Assembly (NCBI GenBank): GCA_036937835.1
Contig: CM072864.1
Location: 21,846,001-21,910,000 of the forward strand
DNA: 64,000 nt
Reading direction: 5' to 3'
Source of the DNA: Pampus argenteus
Taxonomy: Eukaryota; Chordata; Actinopteri; Scombriformes; Stromateidae
This document shows, piece after piece, positions 45,216 to 57,757 of this stretch; positions within the stretch are counted from its first letter, which is position 1; each line of letters opens with the position of its first letter. A program made the position numbers and the translations under genes. Below the pieces are notes generated by a model. That model saw nothing but the letters and a program-made list of their open reading frames with translations, searched no databases and had not been told where the DNA came from.

Positions 45216-46325
45216 TCCGGTGTGCTCCCCTGTAGAGAGACAATGTGGAGACGGACATAAATAGACTCAACAATGCTTTTGCCCGACAGGCTCCGATTCA
45301 TGACAGACAACACAAAAGATGTACGTACACGTGTAAGTAAGATGTAAGTTCCCAGAAACAAGTAAAAAGTCATTATCTATATGCTTCAAGGGGGCTAGAG
45401 GCATGGTAAATGATGGAAATGCAGTTCTGTCTATATTACATTGCTCTCAGTCATCTCAGGCTCAGGCTCTGTCAGGCTCCGATTCATGACACACAACACA
45501 AAAGATGTACGTTCACATGTAAGTAAGATGTAAGTTCCCAGAAACAAGTAAAGAGTCAATATCTATAAGCTTATAGGGGGCTAGAGGCATGGTAAATGAT
45601 GGAAATGCAGTTCTGTCTATGTTTCATTGCTTTCAGTCATCTCATATGGGACTCGAACCCACTTCAGTTAAAATATCATTGGGTAAATATGGTCGACAGG
45701 TGATGTTTGTGCGGATGTTCGCTGCCATGGGATGACCTGTGTGGAGAGAATGTTTTTGGAGCTTGACCCACGAGGACTGTAGTTTGTAATATGTATGTTG
45801 TAGGGGGCTAGAGCAATGGTAAGTGATGGAAATGCAGTTCAGTCTATATTTCATTGCAGTGATTCTTCTCATATGGGACTCGAACCCACTTCAGTTAAAA
45901 TAGAATTTCATTTCATTATGAGTGCCATGGGGTGATTACAACAGCAATGCATGTGTCCGGCAGGCTCCGATTCATGACAGACAACAGAAAAAATGTAAGT
46001 AACAGTTCACAGAAACAAGCAAAAAGTCATTATCTATATGCTTCAAGGGGGCTAGAGCCATTCTAAATGATGGAAATGCAGTTCTGTCTATATTTCATTG
46101 CAGTGAATCATCTCATATGGGACTCGAACCCACTTCAGTTAAAATATCATTGGGTGTCTTTGTAACTGGACATATTCACAACTGTACTCTGTAAATATGG
46201 TCGACAGGTGATGTTTGTGTGGCGAGAATGCTTTTGGAGCTTGACCCACGAGGACTGTAGTTTGTAATGTCTGTCTTGCAACTGTAGTGAAGCTTCATTG
46301 CTGGAGTAATTGGCATATAATTATG

Positions 46326-46369
46326 GCCAACCAGCTACCAGTAAAACCATGCTAGCAGTTTGTCTGTAG
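46326..46369 (-). pseudogene. Scar of a lost Arg-iMet pair
   Basis: Same junction, in the 1831-bp unit. Confidence 0.7.
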
Positions 46370-46907
46370 TTTGTAATATCTATATGCTCATAGGGGCCAA
46401 GAGGCATGGTAAATGATTGAAATGCAGTTCTGTCTATATTTTATTATGAGTGCCATGGGGTGATTACAACAGCAATGCATGTGCTCGACAGGCTCTGATT
46501 CATGACAGACAACAAGTAACAGTTCACAGAAACAAGCAGAAAGTAACAGTTCACAGAAACAAGCAAAAAGTCATTATCTATATGCTTCAAGGGGGCTAGA
46601 GCCATTCTAAGTGATGGAAATGCAGTTCTGTCTATATTTCATTGCAGTGAATCATCTCATATGGGACTCGAACCCACTTCAGTTAAAATATCATTGGGTG
46701 TCTTTGTAACTGGACATATTCACACCGGTACTCTGTAAATATGGTCGACAGGTGATGTTTGTGTGGCGAGAATGCTTTTGGAGCTTGACCCACGAGGACT
46801 GTAGTTTGTAATGTCTGTCTTGCAACTGTAGTGAAGCTTCATTGCTGCATAACGTATTTAATAATTGGCATATAATTATGGCCAACCAGCTACCAGTTAA
46901 ACCGTGC

Positions 46908-46979
46908 TAGCAGAGGATGGTTTCGATCCATCGACCTCTGGGTTATGGGCCCAGCACGCTTCCGCTGCGCCACTCTGCT
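46908..46979 (-). tRNA. tRNA-iMet (CAT), canonical
   Basis: Canonical; heads a 1591-bp unit. Confidence 0.93.
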
Positions 46980-46985
46980 TTAAAC

Positions 46986-47050
46986 CACCCCAGATGGGAC
47001 TCGAACCCACAATCCCTGGCTTAGGAGGCCAGTGCCTTATCCACTGGGGC
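46986..47050 (-). pseudogene. tRNA-Arg pseudogene, type B
   Basis: In a 1591-bp unit. Confidence 0.85.
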
Positions 47051-47916
47051 TCCGGTGTGCTCCCCTGTAGAGAGACAATGTGGAGACAGACATAAATAGA
47101 CTCAACAATGCTTTTGCCCGACAGGCTCCGATTCATGACAGACAACACAAAAGATGTACGTACACGTGTAAGTAAGATGTAAGTTCCCAGAAACAAGTAA
47201 AAAGTCATTATCTATATGCTTCAAGGGGGCTAGAGGCATGGTAAATGATGGAAATGCAGTTCTGTCTATATTACATTGCTGTCAGTCATCTCAGGCTCAG
47301 GCTCTGTCAGGCTCCGATTCATGACACACAACACAAAAGATGTACGTTCACATGTAAGTAAGATGTAAGTTCCCAGAAACAAGTAAAGAGTCAATATCTA
47401 TAAGCTTATAGGGGGCTAGAGGCATGGTAAATGATGGAAATGCAGTTCTGTCTATGTTTCATTGCTTTCAGTCATCTCATATGGGACTCGAACCCACTTC
47501 AGTTAAAATATCATTGGGTAAATATGGTCGACAGGTGATGTTTGTGCGGATGTTCGCTGCCATGGGATGACCTGTGTGGAGAGAATGTTTTTGGAGCTTG
47601 ACCCACGAGGACTGTAGTTTGTAATATGTATGTTGTAGGGGGCTAGAGCCATTCTAAATGATGGAAATGCAGTTCTGTCTATATTTCATTGTAGTGAATC
47701 ATCTCATATGGGACTCGAACCCACTTCAGTTAAAATATCATTGGGTGTCTTTGTAACTGGACATATTCACACCTGTACTCTGTAAATATGGTCGACAGGT
47801 GATGTTTGTGTGGCGAGAATGCTTTTGGAGCTTGACCCACGAGGACTGTAGTTTGTAATGTCTGTCTTGCAACTGTAGTGAAGCTTCATTGCTGGAGTAA
47901 TTGGCATATAATTATG

Positions 47917-47960
47917 GCCAACCAGCTACCAGTAAAACCATGCTAGCAGTTTGTCTGTAG
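47917..47960 (-). pseudogene. Scar of a lost Arg-iMet pair
   Basis: Same junction, in the unit from 46908. Confidence 0.7.
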
Positions 47961-48498
47961 TTTGTAATATCTATATGCTCATAGGGGCCAAGAGGCATGG
48001 TAAATGATTGAAATGCAGTTCTGTCTATATTTCATTATGAGTGCCATGGGGTGATTACAACAGCAATGCATGTGCTCGACAGGCTCTGATTCATGACAGA
48101 CAACAAGTAACAGTTCACAGAAACAAGCAGAAAGTAACAGTTCACAGAAACAAGCAAAAAGTCATTATCTATATGCTTCAAGGGGGCTAGAGCCATTCTA
48201 AGTGATGGAAATGCAGTTCTGTCTATATTTCATTGCAGTGAATCATCTCATATGGGACTCGAACCCACTTCAGTTAAAATATCATTGGGTGTCTTTGTAA
48301 CTGGACATATTCACACTGGTACTCTGTAAATATGGTCGACAGGTGATGTTTGTGTGGCGAGAATGCTTTTGGAGCTTGACCCACGAGGACTGTAGTTTGT
48401 AATGTCTGTCTTGCAACTGTAGTGAAGCTTCATTGCTGCATAACGTATTTAATAATTGGCATATAATTATGGCCAACCAGCTACCAGTTAAACCGTGC

Positions 48499-48570
48499 TA
48501 GCAGAGGATGGTTTCGATCCATCGACCTCTGGGTTATGGGCCCAGCACGCTTCCGCTGCGCCACTCTGCT
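48499..48570 (-). tRNA. tRNA-iMet (CAT), canonical
   Basis: Canonical; next copy 1287 bp on. Confidence 0.93.
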
Positions 48571-48576
48571 TTAAAC

Positions 48577-48637
48577 CACTCGAACCCACAATCCCTGGCT
48601 TAGGAGGCCAGTGCCTTATCCATTAGGCCACTGGGGC
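48577..48637 (-). pseudogene. tRNA-Arg pseudogene, type A (12-bp deletion)
   Basis: First of two neighbouring type A units. Confidence 0.85.
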
Positions 48638-49785
48638 TCCGGTGTGCTCCCCTGTAGAGAGACAATGTGGAGACGGACATAAATAGACTCAACAATGCTT
48701 TTGCCCGACAGGCTCCGATTCATGACAGACAACACAAAAGATGTACGTACACGTGTAAGTAAGATGTAAGTTCCCAGAAACAAGTAAAAAGTCAATAACT
48801 ATATGCTTATAGGGGGCTAGAGGCATGGTAAATGATGGAAATGCAGTTCTGTCTATATTACATTGCTGTCAGTCATCTCAGGCTCAGGCTCTATCAGGCT
48901 CCGATTCATGACACACAACACAAAAGATGTACGTTCACATGTAAGTAAGATGTAAGTTCCCAGAAACAAGTAAAGAGTCAATATCTATAAGCTTATAGGG
49001 GGCTAGAGGCATGGTAAATGATGGAAATGCAGTTCTGTCTATGTTTCATTGCTTTCAGTCATCTCATATGGGACTCGAACCCACTTCAGTTAAAATATCA
49101 TTGGGTAAATATGGTCGACAGGTGATGTTTGTGTGGATGTTCGCTGCCATGGGATGACCTGTGTGGAGAGAATGTTTTTGGAGCTTGACCCACGAGGACT
49201 GTAGTTTGTAATATGTATGTTGTAGGGGGCTAGAGCCATGGTAAGTGATGGAAATGCAGTTCAGTCTATATTTCATTGCAGTGATTCTTCTCATATGGGA
49301 CTCGAACCCACTTCAGTTAAAATAGAATTTCATTTCATTATGAGTGCCATGGCGTGATTACAACAGCAATGCATGTGTCCGGCAGGCTCCGATTCATGAC
49401 AGACAACAGAAAAAATGTAAGTAACAGTTCACAGAAACAAGCAAAAAGTCATTATCTATATGCTTCAAGGGGGCTAGAGCCATTCTAAATGATGGAAATG
49501 CAGTTCTGTCTATATTTCATTGCAGTGAATCATCTCATATGGGACTCGAACCCACTTCAGTTAAAATATCATTGGGTGTCTTTGTAACTGGACATATTCA
49601 CAACTGTACTCTGTAAATATGGTCGACAGGTGATGTTTGTGTGGCGAGAATGCTTTTGGAGCTTGACCCACGAGGACTGTAGTTTGTAATGTCTGTCTTG
49701 CAACTGTAGTGAAGCTTCATTGCTGCATAACGTATTTAATAATTGGCATATAATTATGGCCAACCAGCTACCAGTTAAACCGTGC

Positions 49786-49857
49786 TAGCAGAGGATGGTT
49801 TCGATCCATCGACCTCTGGGTTATGGGCCCAGCACGCTTCCGCTGCGCCACTCTGCT
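49786..49857 (-). tRNA. tRNA-iMet (CAT), canonical
   Basis: Canonical; next copy 1287 bp on. Confidence 0.93.
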
Positions 49858-49863
49858 TTAAAC

Positions 49864-49924
49864 CACTCGAACCCACAATCCCTGGCTTAGGAGGCCAGTG
49901 CCTTATCCATTAGGCCACTGGGGC
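49864..49924 (-). pseudogene. tRNA-Arg pseudogene, type A (12-bp deletion)
   Basis: Second of two neighbouring type A units; sister of 57697 at an offset of 7833 bp. Confidence 0.85.
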
Positions 49925-51072
49925 TCCGGTGTGCTCCCCTGTAGAGAGACAATGTGGAGACGGACATAAATAGACTCAACAATGCTTTTGCCCGACAGGC
50001 TCCGATTCATGACAGACAACACAAAAGATGTACGTACACGTGTAAGTAAGATGTAAGTTCCCAGAAACAAGTAAAAAGTCAATAACTATATGCTTATAGG
50101 GGGCTAGAGGCATGGTAAATGATGGAAATGCAGTTCTGTCTATATTACATTGCTGTCAGTCATCTCAGGCTCAGGCTCTGTCAGGCTCCGATTCATGACA
50201 CACAACACAAAATATGTACGTTCACATGTAAGTAAGATGTAAGTTCCCAGAAACAAGTAAAGAGTCAATATCTATAAGCTAATAGGGGGCTAGAGGCATG
50301 GTAAATGATGGAAATGCAGTTCTGTCTATGTTTCATTGCTTTCAGTCATCTCATATGGGACTCGAACCCACTTCAGTTAAAATATCATTGGGTAAATATG
50401 GTCGACAGGTGATGTTTGTGCGGATGTTCGCTGCCATGGGATGACCTGTGTGGAGAGAATGTTTTTGGAGCTTGACCCACGAGGACTGTAGTTTGTAATA
50501 TGTATGTTGTAGGGGGCTAGAGCAATGGTAAGTGATGGAAATGCAGTTCAGTCTATATTTCATTGCAGTGATTCTTCTCATATGGGACTCGAACCCACTT
50601 CAGTTAAAATAGAATTTCATTTCATTATGAGTGCCATGGGGTGATTACAACAGCAATGCATGTGTCCGGCAGGCTCCGATTCATGACAGACAACAGAAAA
50701 AATGTAAGTAACAGTTCACAGAAACAAGCAAAAAGTCATTATCTATATGCTTCAAGGGGGCTAGAGCCATTCTAAATGATGGAAATGCAGTTCTGTCTAT
50801 ATTTCATTGCAGTGAATCATCTCATATGGGACTCGAACCCACTTCAGTTAAAATATCATTGGGTGTCTTTGTAACTGGACATATTCACACCTGTACTCTG
50901 TAAATATGGTCGACAGGTGATGTTTGTGTGGCGAGAATGCTTTTGGAGCTTGACCCACGAGGACTGTAGTTTGTAATGTCTGTCTTGCAACTGTAGTGAA
51001 GCTTCATTGCTGCATAGCGTATTTAATAATTGGCATATAGTTATGGCCAACCAGCTACCAGTTAAACCGTGC

Positions 51073-51144
51073 TAGCAGAGGATGGTTTCGATCCATCGAC
51101 CTCTGGGTTATGGGCCCAGCACGCTTCCGCTGCGCCACTCTGCT
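51073..51144 (-). tRNA. tRNA-iMet (CAT), canonical
   Basis: Canonical; next copy 635 bp on. Confidence 0.93.
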
Positions 51145-51150
51145 TTAAAC

Positions 51151-51215
51151 CACCCCAGATGGGACTCGAAACCACAATCCCTGGCTTAGGAGGCCAGTGC
51201 CTTATCCACTGGGGC
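51151..51215 (-). pseudogene. tRNA-Arg pseudogene, type B, T-stem change
   Basis: The T-stem reads GTGGT instead of GTGGG, so the B box begins GTTTCGAG. Confidence 0.84.
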
Positions 51216-51707
51216 TCCGGTGTGCTCCCCTGTAGAGAGACAATGTGGAGACGGACATAAATAGACTCAACAATGCTTTTGCCCGACAGGCTCCGATTCA
51301 TGACAGACAACACAAAAGATGTACGTACACGTGTAAGTAAGATGTAAGTTCCCAGAAAAAAAGTAAAAAGTCATTATCTATATGCTTCAAGGGGGCTAGA
51401 GCCATTCTAAGTGATGGAAATGCAGTTCTGTCTATATTTCATTGCAGTGAATCATCTCATATGAGACTCAAACCCACTTCAGTTAAAATATCATTGGGTG
51501 TCTTTGTAACTGGACATATTCACACCTGTACTCTGTAAATATGGTCGACAGGTGATGTTTGTGTGGCGAGAATGCTTTTGGAGCTTGACCCACGAGGACT
51601 GTAGTTTGTAATGTCTGTCTTGCAACTGTAGTGAAGCTTCATTGCTGCATAACGTATTTAATAATTGGCATATAATTATGGCCAACCAGCTACCAGATAA
51701 ACCGTGC

Positions 51708-51779
51708 TAGCAGAGGATGGTTTCGATCCATCGACCTCTGGGTTATGGGCCCAGCACGCTTCCGCTGCGCCACTCTGCT
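51708..51779 (-). tRNA. tRNA-iMet (CAT), canonical, next to full-length Arg
   Basis: Canonical; Arg partner is full length with one stem change. Next copy 928 bp on, with the 373-bp spacer deletion. Confidence 0.93.
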
Positions 51780-51785
51780 TTAAAC

Positions 51786-51858
51786 CACCCCAGATGGGAC
51801 TCGAACCCACAATCCCGGGCTTAGGAGGCCAGTGCCTTATCCATTAGGCCACTGGGGC
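51786..51858 (-). tRNA. tRNA-Arg (CCT), full length, A42C
   Basis: Full length, but GCCAG in the anticodon stem reads GCCCG, giving a T28-C42 mismatch. Both promoter boxes are intact. Expression is possible and function doubtful. Confidence 0.75.
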
Positions 51859-51962
51859 TCCGGTGTGCTCCCCTGTAGAGAGAGACAATGTGGAGTCGGA
51901 CATAAATAGACTCAACAATGCTTTTGCCCGACAGGCTCCGATTCATGACAGACAACACAAAA

Positions 51963-51972
51963 GATGTACAGG
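51963..51972. other. Junction of the same 373-bp spacer deletion
   Basis: Same join as at 8671; the unit is 928 bp because its Arg gene is full length. Confidence 0.75.
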
Positions 51973-52635
51973 TGATGTTTGTGCGGATGTTCGCTGCCAT
52001 GGGGTGACCTGTGTGGAGAGAATGTTTTTGGAGCTTGACCCACGAGGACTGTAGTTTGTAATATGTATGTTGTAGGGGGCTAGAGCAATGGTAAGTGATG
52101 GAAATGCAGTTCAGTCTATATTTCATTGCAGTGATTCTTCTCATATGGGACTCGAACCCACTTCAGTTAAAATAGAATTTCATTTCATTATGAGTGCCAT
52201 GGGGTAATTACAACAGCAATGCATGTGCCCGGCAGGCTCCGATTCATGACAGACAACAGAAAAAATATAAGTAACAGTTCACAGAAACAAGCAAAAAGTC
52301 ATTATCTATATGCTTCAAGGGGGCTAGAGCCATTCTAAATGATGGAAATGCAGTTCTGTCTATATTTCATTGCAGTGAATCATCTCATATGGGACTCGAA
52401 CCCACTTCAGTTAAAATATCATTGGGTGTTTTTGTAACTGGACATATTCACACCTGTACTCTGTAAATATGGTCGACAGGTGATGTTTGTGTGGCGAGAA
52501 TGCTTTTGGAGCTTGACCCACGAGGACTGTAGTTTGTAATGTTTGTCTTGCAACTGTTGTGAAGCTTCATTGCTGCATAACGTATTTAATAATTGGCATA
52601 TAATTATGGCCAACCAGCTACCAGTTAAACCGTGC

Positions 52636-52707
52636 TAGCAGAGGATGGTTTCGATCCATCGACCTCTGGGTTATGGGCCCAGCACGCTTCCACTGCGCCA
52701 CTCTGCT
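52636..52707 (-). tRNA. tRNA-iMet (CAT), D-loop C-to-T variant
   Basis: AGCGG in the D-arm reads AGTGG. The change falls in the loop and within the A box, and folding is kept. Confidence 0.87.
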
Positions 52708-52713
52708 TTAAAC

Positions 52714-52774
52714 CACTCGAACCCACAATCCCTGGCTTAGGAGGCCAGTGCCTTATCCATTAGGCCACTGGGGC
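52714..52774 (-). pseudogene. tRNA-Arg pseudogene, type A (12-bp deletion)
   Basis: Sister of 9422 (offset 43,292) and 61821 (offset 9107). Confidence 0.85.
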
Positions 52775-53922
52775 TCCGGTGTGCTCCCCTGTAGAGAGAC
52801 AATGTGGAGACGGACATAAATAGACTCAACAATGCTTTTGCCCGACAGGCTCCGATTCATGACAGACAACACAAAAGATGTACGTACACGTGTAAGTAAG
52901 ATGTAAGTTCACAGAAACAAGTAAAAAGTCAATAACTATATGCTTATAGGGGGCTAGAGGCATGGTAAATGATGGAAATGCAGTTCTGTCTATATTACAT
53001 TGCTGTCAGTCATCTCAGGCTCAGGCTCTGTCAGGCTCCGATTCATGACACACAACACAAAAGATGTACGTTCACATGTAAGTAAGATGTAAGTTCCCAG
53101 AAACAAGTAAAGAGTCAATATCTATAAGCTTATAGGGGGCTAGAGGCATGGTAAATGATGGAAATGCAGTTCTGTCTATGTTTCATTGCTTTCAGTCATC
53201 TCATATGGGACTCGAACCCACTTCAGTTAAAATATCATTGGGTAAATATGGTCGACAGGTGATGTTTGTGCGGATGTTCGCTGCCATGGGATGACCTGTG
53301 TGGAAAGAATGTTTTTGGAGCTTGACCCACGAGGACTGTAGTTTGTAATATGTATGTTGTAGGGGGCTAGAGCAATGGTAAGTGATGGAAATGCAGTTCA
53401 GTCTATATTTCATTGCAGTGATTCTTCTCATATGGGACTCGAACCCACTTCAGTTAAAATAGAATTTCATTTCATTATGAGTGCCATGGGGTGATTACAA
53501 CAGCAATGCATGTGTCCGGCAGGCTCCGATTCATGACAGACAACAGAAAAAATGTAAGTAACAGTTCACAGAAACAAGCAAAAAGTCATTATCTATATGC
53601 TTCAAGGGGGCTAGAGCCATTCTAAATGATGGAAATGCAGTTCTGTCTATATTTCATTGCAGTGAATCATCTCATATGGGACTCGAACCCACTTCAGTTA
53701 AAATATCATTGGGTGTCTTTGTAACTGGACATATTCACACCTGTACTCTGTAAATATGGTCGACAGGTGATGTTTGTGTGGCGAGAATGCTTTTGGAGCT
53801 TGACCCACGAGGACTGTAGTTTGTAATGTCTGTCTTGCAACTGTAGTGAAGCTTCATTGCTGCATAACGTATTTAATAATTGGCATATAATTATGGCCAA
53901 CCAGCTACCAGTTAAACAGTGC

Positions 53923-53994
53923 TAGCAGAGGATGGTTTCGATCCATCGACCTCTGGGTTATGGGCCCAGCACGCTTCCGCTGCGCCACTCTGCT
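53923..53994 (-). tRNA. tRNA-iMet (CAT), canonical
   Basis: Canonical; next copy 1106 bp on, the unit having lost sub-monomer M4. Confidence 0.93.
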
Positions 53995-54000
53995 TTAAAC

Positions 54001-54065
54001 CACCCCAGATGGGACTCGAACCCACAATCCCTGGCTTAGGAGGCCAGTGCCTTATCCACTGGGGC
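54001..54065 (-). pseudogene. tRNA-Arg pseudogene, type B
   Basis: In a 1106-bp unit. Confidence 0.85.
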
Positions 54066-55028
54066 TCCGGTGTGCTCCCCTGTAGAGAGACAATGTGGAG
54101 ACGGACATAAATAGACTCAACAATGCTTTTGCCCGACAGGCTCCGATTCATGACAGACAACACAAAAGATGTACGTACACGTGTAAGTAAGATGTAAGTT
54201 CCCAGAAACAAGTAAAAAGTCATTATCTATATGCTTCAAAGGGGGCTAGAGGCATGGTAAATGATGGAAATGCAGTTCTGTCTATGTTTCATTGCTTTCA
54301 GTCATCTCATATGGGACTCGAACCCACTTCAGTTAAAATATCATTTGGTAAATATGGTCGACAGGTGATGTTTGTGCGGATGTTCGCTGCCATGGGATGA
54401 CCTGTGTGGAGAGAATGTTTTTGGAGCTTGACCCACGAGGACTGTAGTTTGTAATATGTATGTTGTAGGGGGCTAGAGCAATGGTAAGTGATGGAAATGC
54501 AGTTCAGTCTATATTTCATTTCAGTGATTCTTCTCATATGGGACTCGAACCCACTTCAGTTAAAATAGAATTTCATTTCATTATGAGTGCCATGGGGTGA
54601 TTACAACAGCAATGCATGTGTCCGGCAGGCTCCGATTCATGATAGACAACAGAAAAAATGTAAGTAACAGTTCACAGAAACAAGCAAAAAGTCATTATCT
54701 ATATGCTTCAAGGGGGCTAGAGCCATTCTAAATGATGGAAATGCAGTTCTGTCTATATTTCATTGCAGTGAATCATCTCATATGGGACTCGAACCCACTT
54801 CAGTTAAAATATCATTGGGTGTCTTTGTAACTGAACATATTCACAACTGTACTCTGTAAATATGGTCGACAGGTGATGTTTGTGTGGCGAGAATGCTTTT
54901 GGAGTTTGACCCACGAGGACTGTAGTTTGTAATGTCTGTCTTGCAACTGTAGTGAAGCTTCATTGCTGCATAACGTATTTAATAATTGGCATATAATTAT
55001 GGCCAACCAGCTACCAGTTAAACCGTGC

Positions 55029-55100
55029 TAGCAGAGGATGGTTTCGATCCATCGACCTCTGGGTTATGGGCCCAGCACGCTTCCGCTGCGCCACTCTGCT
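55029..55100 (-). tRNA. tRNA-iMet (CAT), canonical
   Basis: Canonical; next copy 1291 bp on. Confidence 0.93.
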
Positions 55101-55106
55101 TTAAAC

Positions 55107-55171
55107 CACCCCAGATGGGACTCGAACCCACAATCCCTGGCTTAGGAGGCCAGTGCCTTATCCACTGGGGC
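55107..55171 (-). pseudogene. tRNA-Arg pseudogene, type B
   Basis: 8-bp loss only. Confidence 0.85.
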
Positions 55172-56319
55172 TCCGGTGTGCTCCCCTGTAGAGAGACAAT
55201 GTGGAGACGGACATAAATAGACTCAACAATGCTTTTGCCCGACAGGCTCCGATTCATGACAGACAACACAAAAGATGTACGTACACGTGTAAGTAAGATG
55301 TAAGTTCCCAGAAACAAGTAAAAAGTCATTATCTATATGCTTCAAGGGGGCTAGAGGCATGGTAAATGATGGAAATGCAGTTCTGTCTATATTACATTGC
55401 TCTCAGTCATCTCAGGCTCAGGCTCTGTCAGGCTCCGATTCATGACACACAACACAAAAGATGTACGTTCACATGTAAGTAAGATGTAAGTTCCCAGAAA
55501 CAAGTAAAGAGTCAATATCTATAAGCTTATAGGGGGCTAGAGGCATGGTAAATGATGGAAATGCAGTTCTGTCTATGTTTCATTGCTTTCAGTCATCTCA
55601 TATGGGACTCGAACCCACTTCAGTTAAAATATCATTGGGTAAATATGGTCGACAGGTGATGTTTGTGCGGATGTTCGCTGCCATGGGATGACCTGTGTGG
55701 AGAGAATGTTTTTGGAGCTTGACCCACGAGGACTGTAGTTTGTAATATGTATGTTGTAGGGGGCTAGAGCAATGGTAAGTGATGGAAATGCAGTTCAGTC
55801 TATATTTCATTGCAGTGATTCTTCTCATATGGGACTCGAACCCACTTCAGTTAAAATAGAATTTCATTTCATTATGAGTGCCATGGGGTGATTACAACAG
55901 CAATGCATGTGTCCGGCAGGCTCCGATTCATGACAGACAACAGAAAAAATGTAAGTAACAGTTCACAGAAACAAGCAAAAAGTCATTATCTATATGCTTC
56001 AAGGGGGCTAGAGCCATTCTAAATGATGGAAATGCAGTTCTGTCTATATTTCATTGCAGTGAATCATCTCATATGGGACTCGAACCCACTTCAGTTAAAA
56101 TATCATTGGGTGTCTTTGTAACTGGACATATTCACACCTGTACTCTGTAAATATGGTCGACAGGTGATGTTTGTGTGGCGAGAATGCTTTTGGAGCTTGA
56201 CCCACGAGGACTGTAGTTTGTAATGTCTGTCTTGCAACTGTAGTGAAGCTTCATTGCTGCATAACGTATTTAATAATTGGCATATAATTATGGCCAACCA
56301 GCTACCAGTTAAACAGTGC

Positions 56320-56391
56320 TAGCAGAGGATGGTTTCGATCCATCGACCTCTGGGTTATGGGCCCAGCACGCTTCCGCTGCGCCACTCTGCT
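56320..56391 (-). tRNA. tRNA-iMet (CAT), canonical, in an intact Arg-iMet pair
   Basis: Third unmutated dimer, in a second unit of exactly 1299 bp. Confidence 0.94.
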
Positions 56392-56397
56392 TTAAAC

Positions 56398-56470
56398 CAC
56401 CCCAGATGGGACTCGAACCCACAATCCCTGGCTTAGGAGGCCAGTGCCTTATCCATTAGGCCACTGGGGC
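56398..56470 (-). tRNA. tRNA-Arg (CCT), intact
   Basis: Identical to 10709-10781, in a 1299-bp unit. Third and last unmutated copy. Confidence 0.9.
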
Positions 56471-57618
56471 TCCGGTGTGCTCCCCTGTAGAGAGACAATG
56501 TGGAGACGGACATAAATAGACTAAACAATGCTTTTGCCCGACAGGCTCCGATTCATGACAGACAACACAAAAGATGTACGTACACGTGTAAGTAAGATGT
56601 AAGTTCCCAGAAACAAGTAAAAAGTCAATAACTATATGCTTATAGGGGGCTAGAGGCATGGTAAATGATGGAAATGCAGTTCTGTCTATATTACATTGCT
56701 GTCAGTCATCTCAGGCTCAGGCTCTGTCAGGCTCCGATTCATGACACACAACACAAAAGATGTACGTTCACATGTAAGTAAGATGTAAGTTCCCAGAAAC
56801 AAGTAAAGAGTCAATATCTATAAGCTTATAGGGGGCTAGAGGCATGGTAAATGATGGAAATGCAGTTCTGTCTATGTTTCATTGCTTTCAGTCATCTCAT
56901 ATGGGACTCGAACCCACTTCAGTTAAAATATCATTGGGTAAATATGGTCGACAGGTGATGTTTGTGTGGATGTTCGCTGCCATGGGATGACCTGTGTGGA
57001 GAGAATGTTTTTGGAGCTTGACCCACGAGGACTGTAGTTTGTAATATGTATGTTGTAGGGGGCTAGAGCCATGGTAAGTGATGGAAATGCAGTTCAGTCT
57101 ATATTTCATTGCAGTGATTCTTCTCATATGGGACTCGAACCCACTTCAGTTAAAATAGAATTTCATTTCATTATGAGTGCCATGGGGTGATTACAACAGC
57201 AATGCATGTGTCCGGCAGGCTCCGATTCATGACAGACAACAGAAAAAATGTAAGTAACAGTTCACAGAAACAAGCAAAAAGTCATTATCTATATGCTTCA
57301 AGGGGGCTAGAGCCATTCTAAATGATGGAAATGCAGTTCTGTCTATATTTCATTACAGTGAATCATCTCATATGGGACTCGAACCCACTTCAGTTAAAAT
57401 ATCATTGGGTGTCTTTGTAACTGGACATATTCACAACTGTACTCTGTAAATATGGTCGACAGGTGATGTTTGTGTGGCGAGAATGCTTTTGGAGCTTGAC
57501 CCACGAGGACTGTAGTTTGTAATGTCTGTCTTGCAACTGTAGTGAAGCTTCATTGCTGCATAACGTATTTAATAATTGGCATATAATTATGGCCAACCAG
57601 CTACCAGTTAAACCGTGC

Positions 57619-57690
57619 TAGCAGAGGATGGTTTCGATCCATCGACCTCTGGGTTATGGGCCCAGCACGCTTCCGCTGCGCCACTCTGCT
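57619..57690 (-). tRNA. tRNA-iMet (CAT), canonical
   Basis: Canonical; next copy 1287 bp on. Confidence 0.93.
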
Positions 57691-57696
57691 TTAAAC

Positions 57697-57757
57697 CACT
57701 CGAACCCACAATCCCTGGCTTAGGAGGCCAGTGCCTTATCCATTAGGCCACTGGGGC
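57697..57757 (-). pseudogene. tRNA-Arg pseudogene, type A (12-bp deletion)
   Basis: Follows the intact 1299-bp unit at 56320. Confidence 0.85.
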
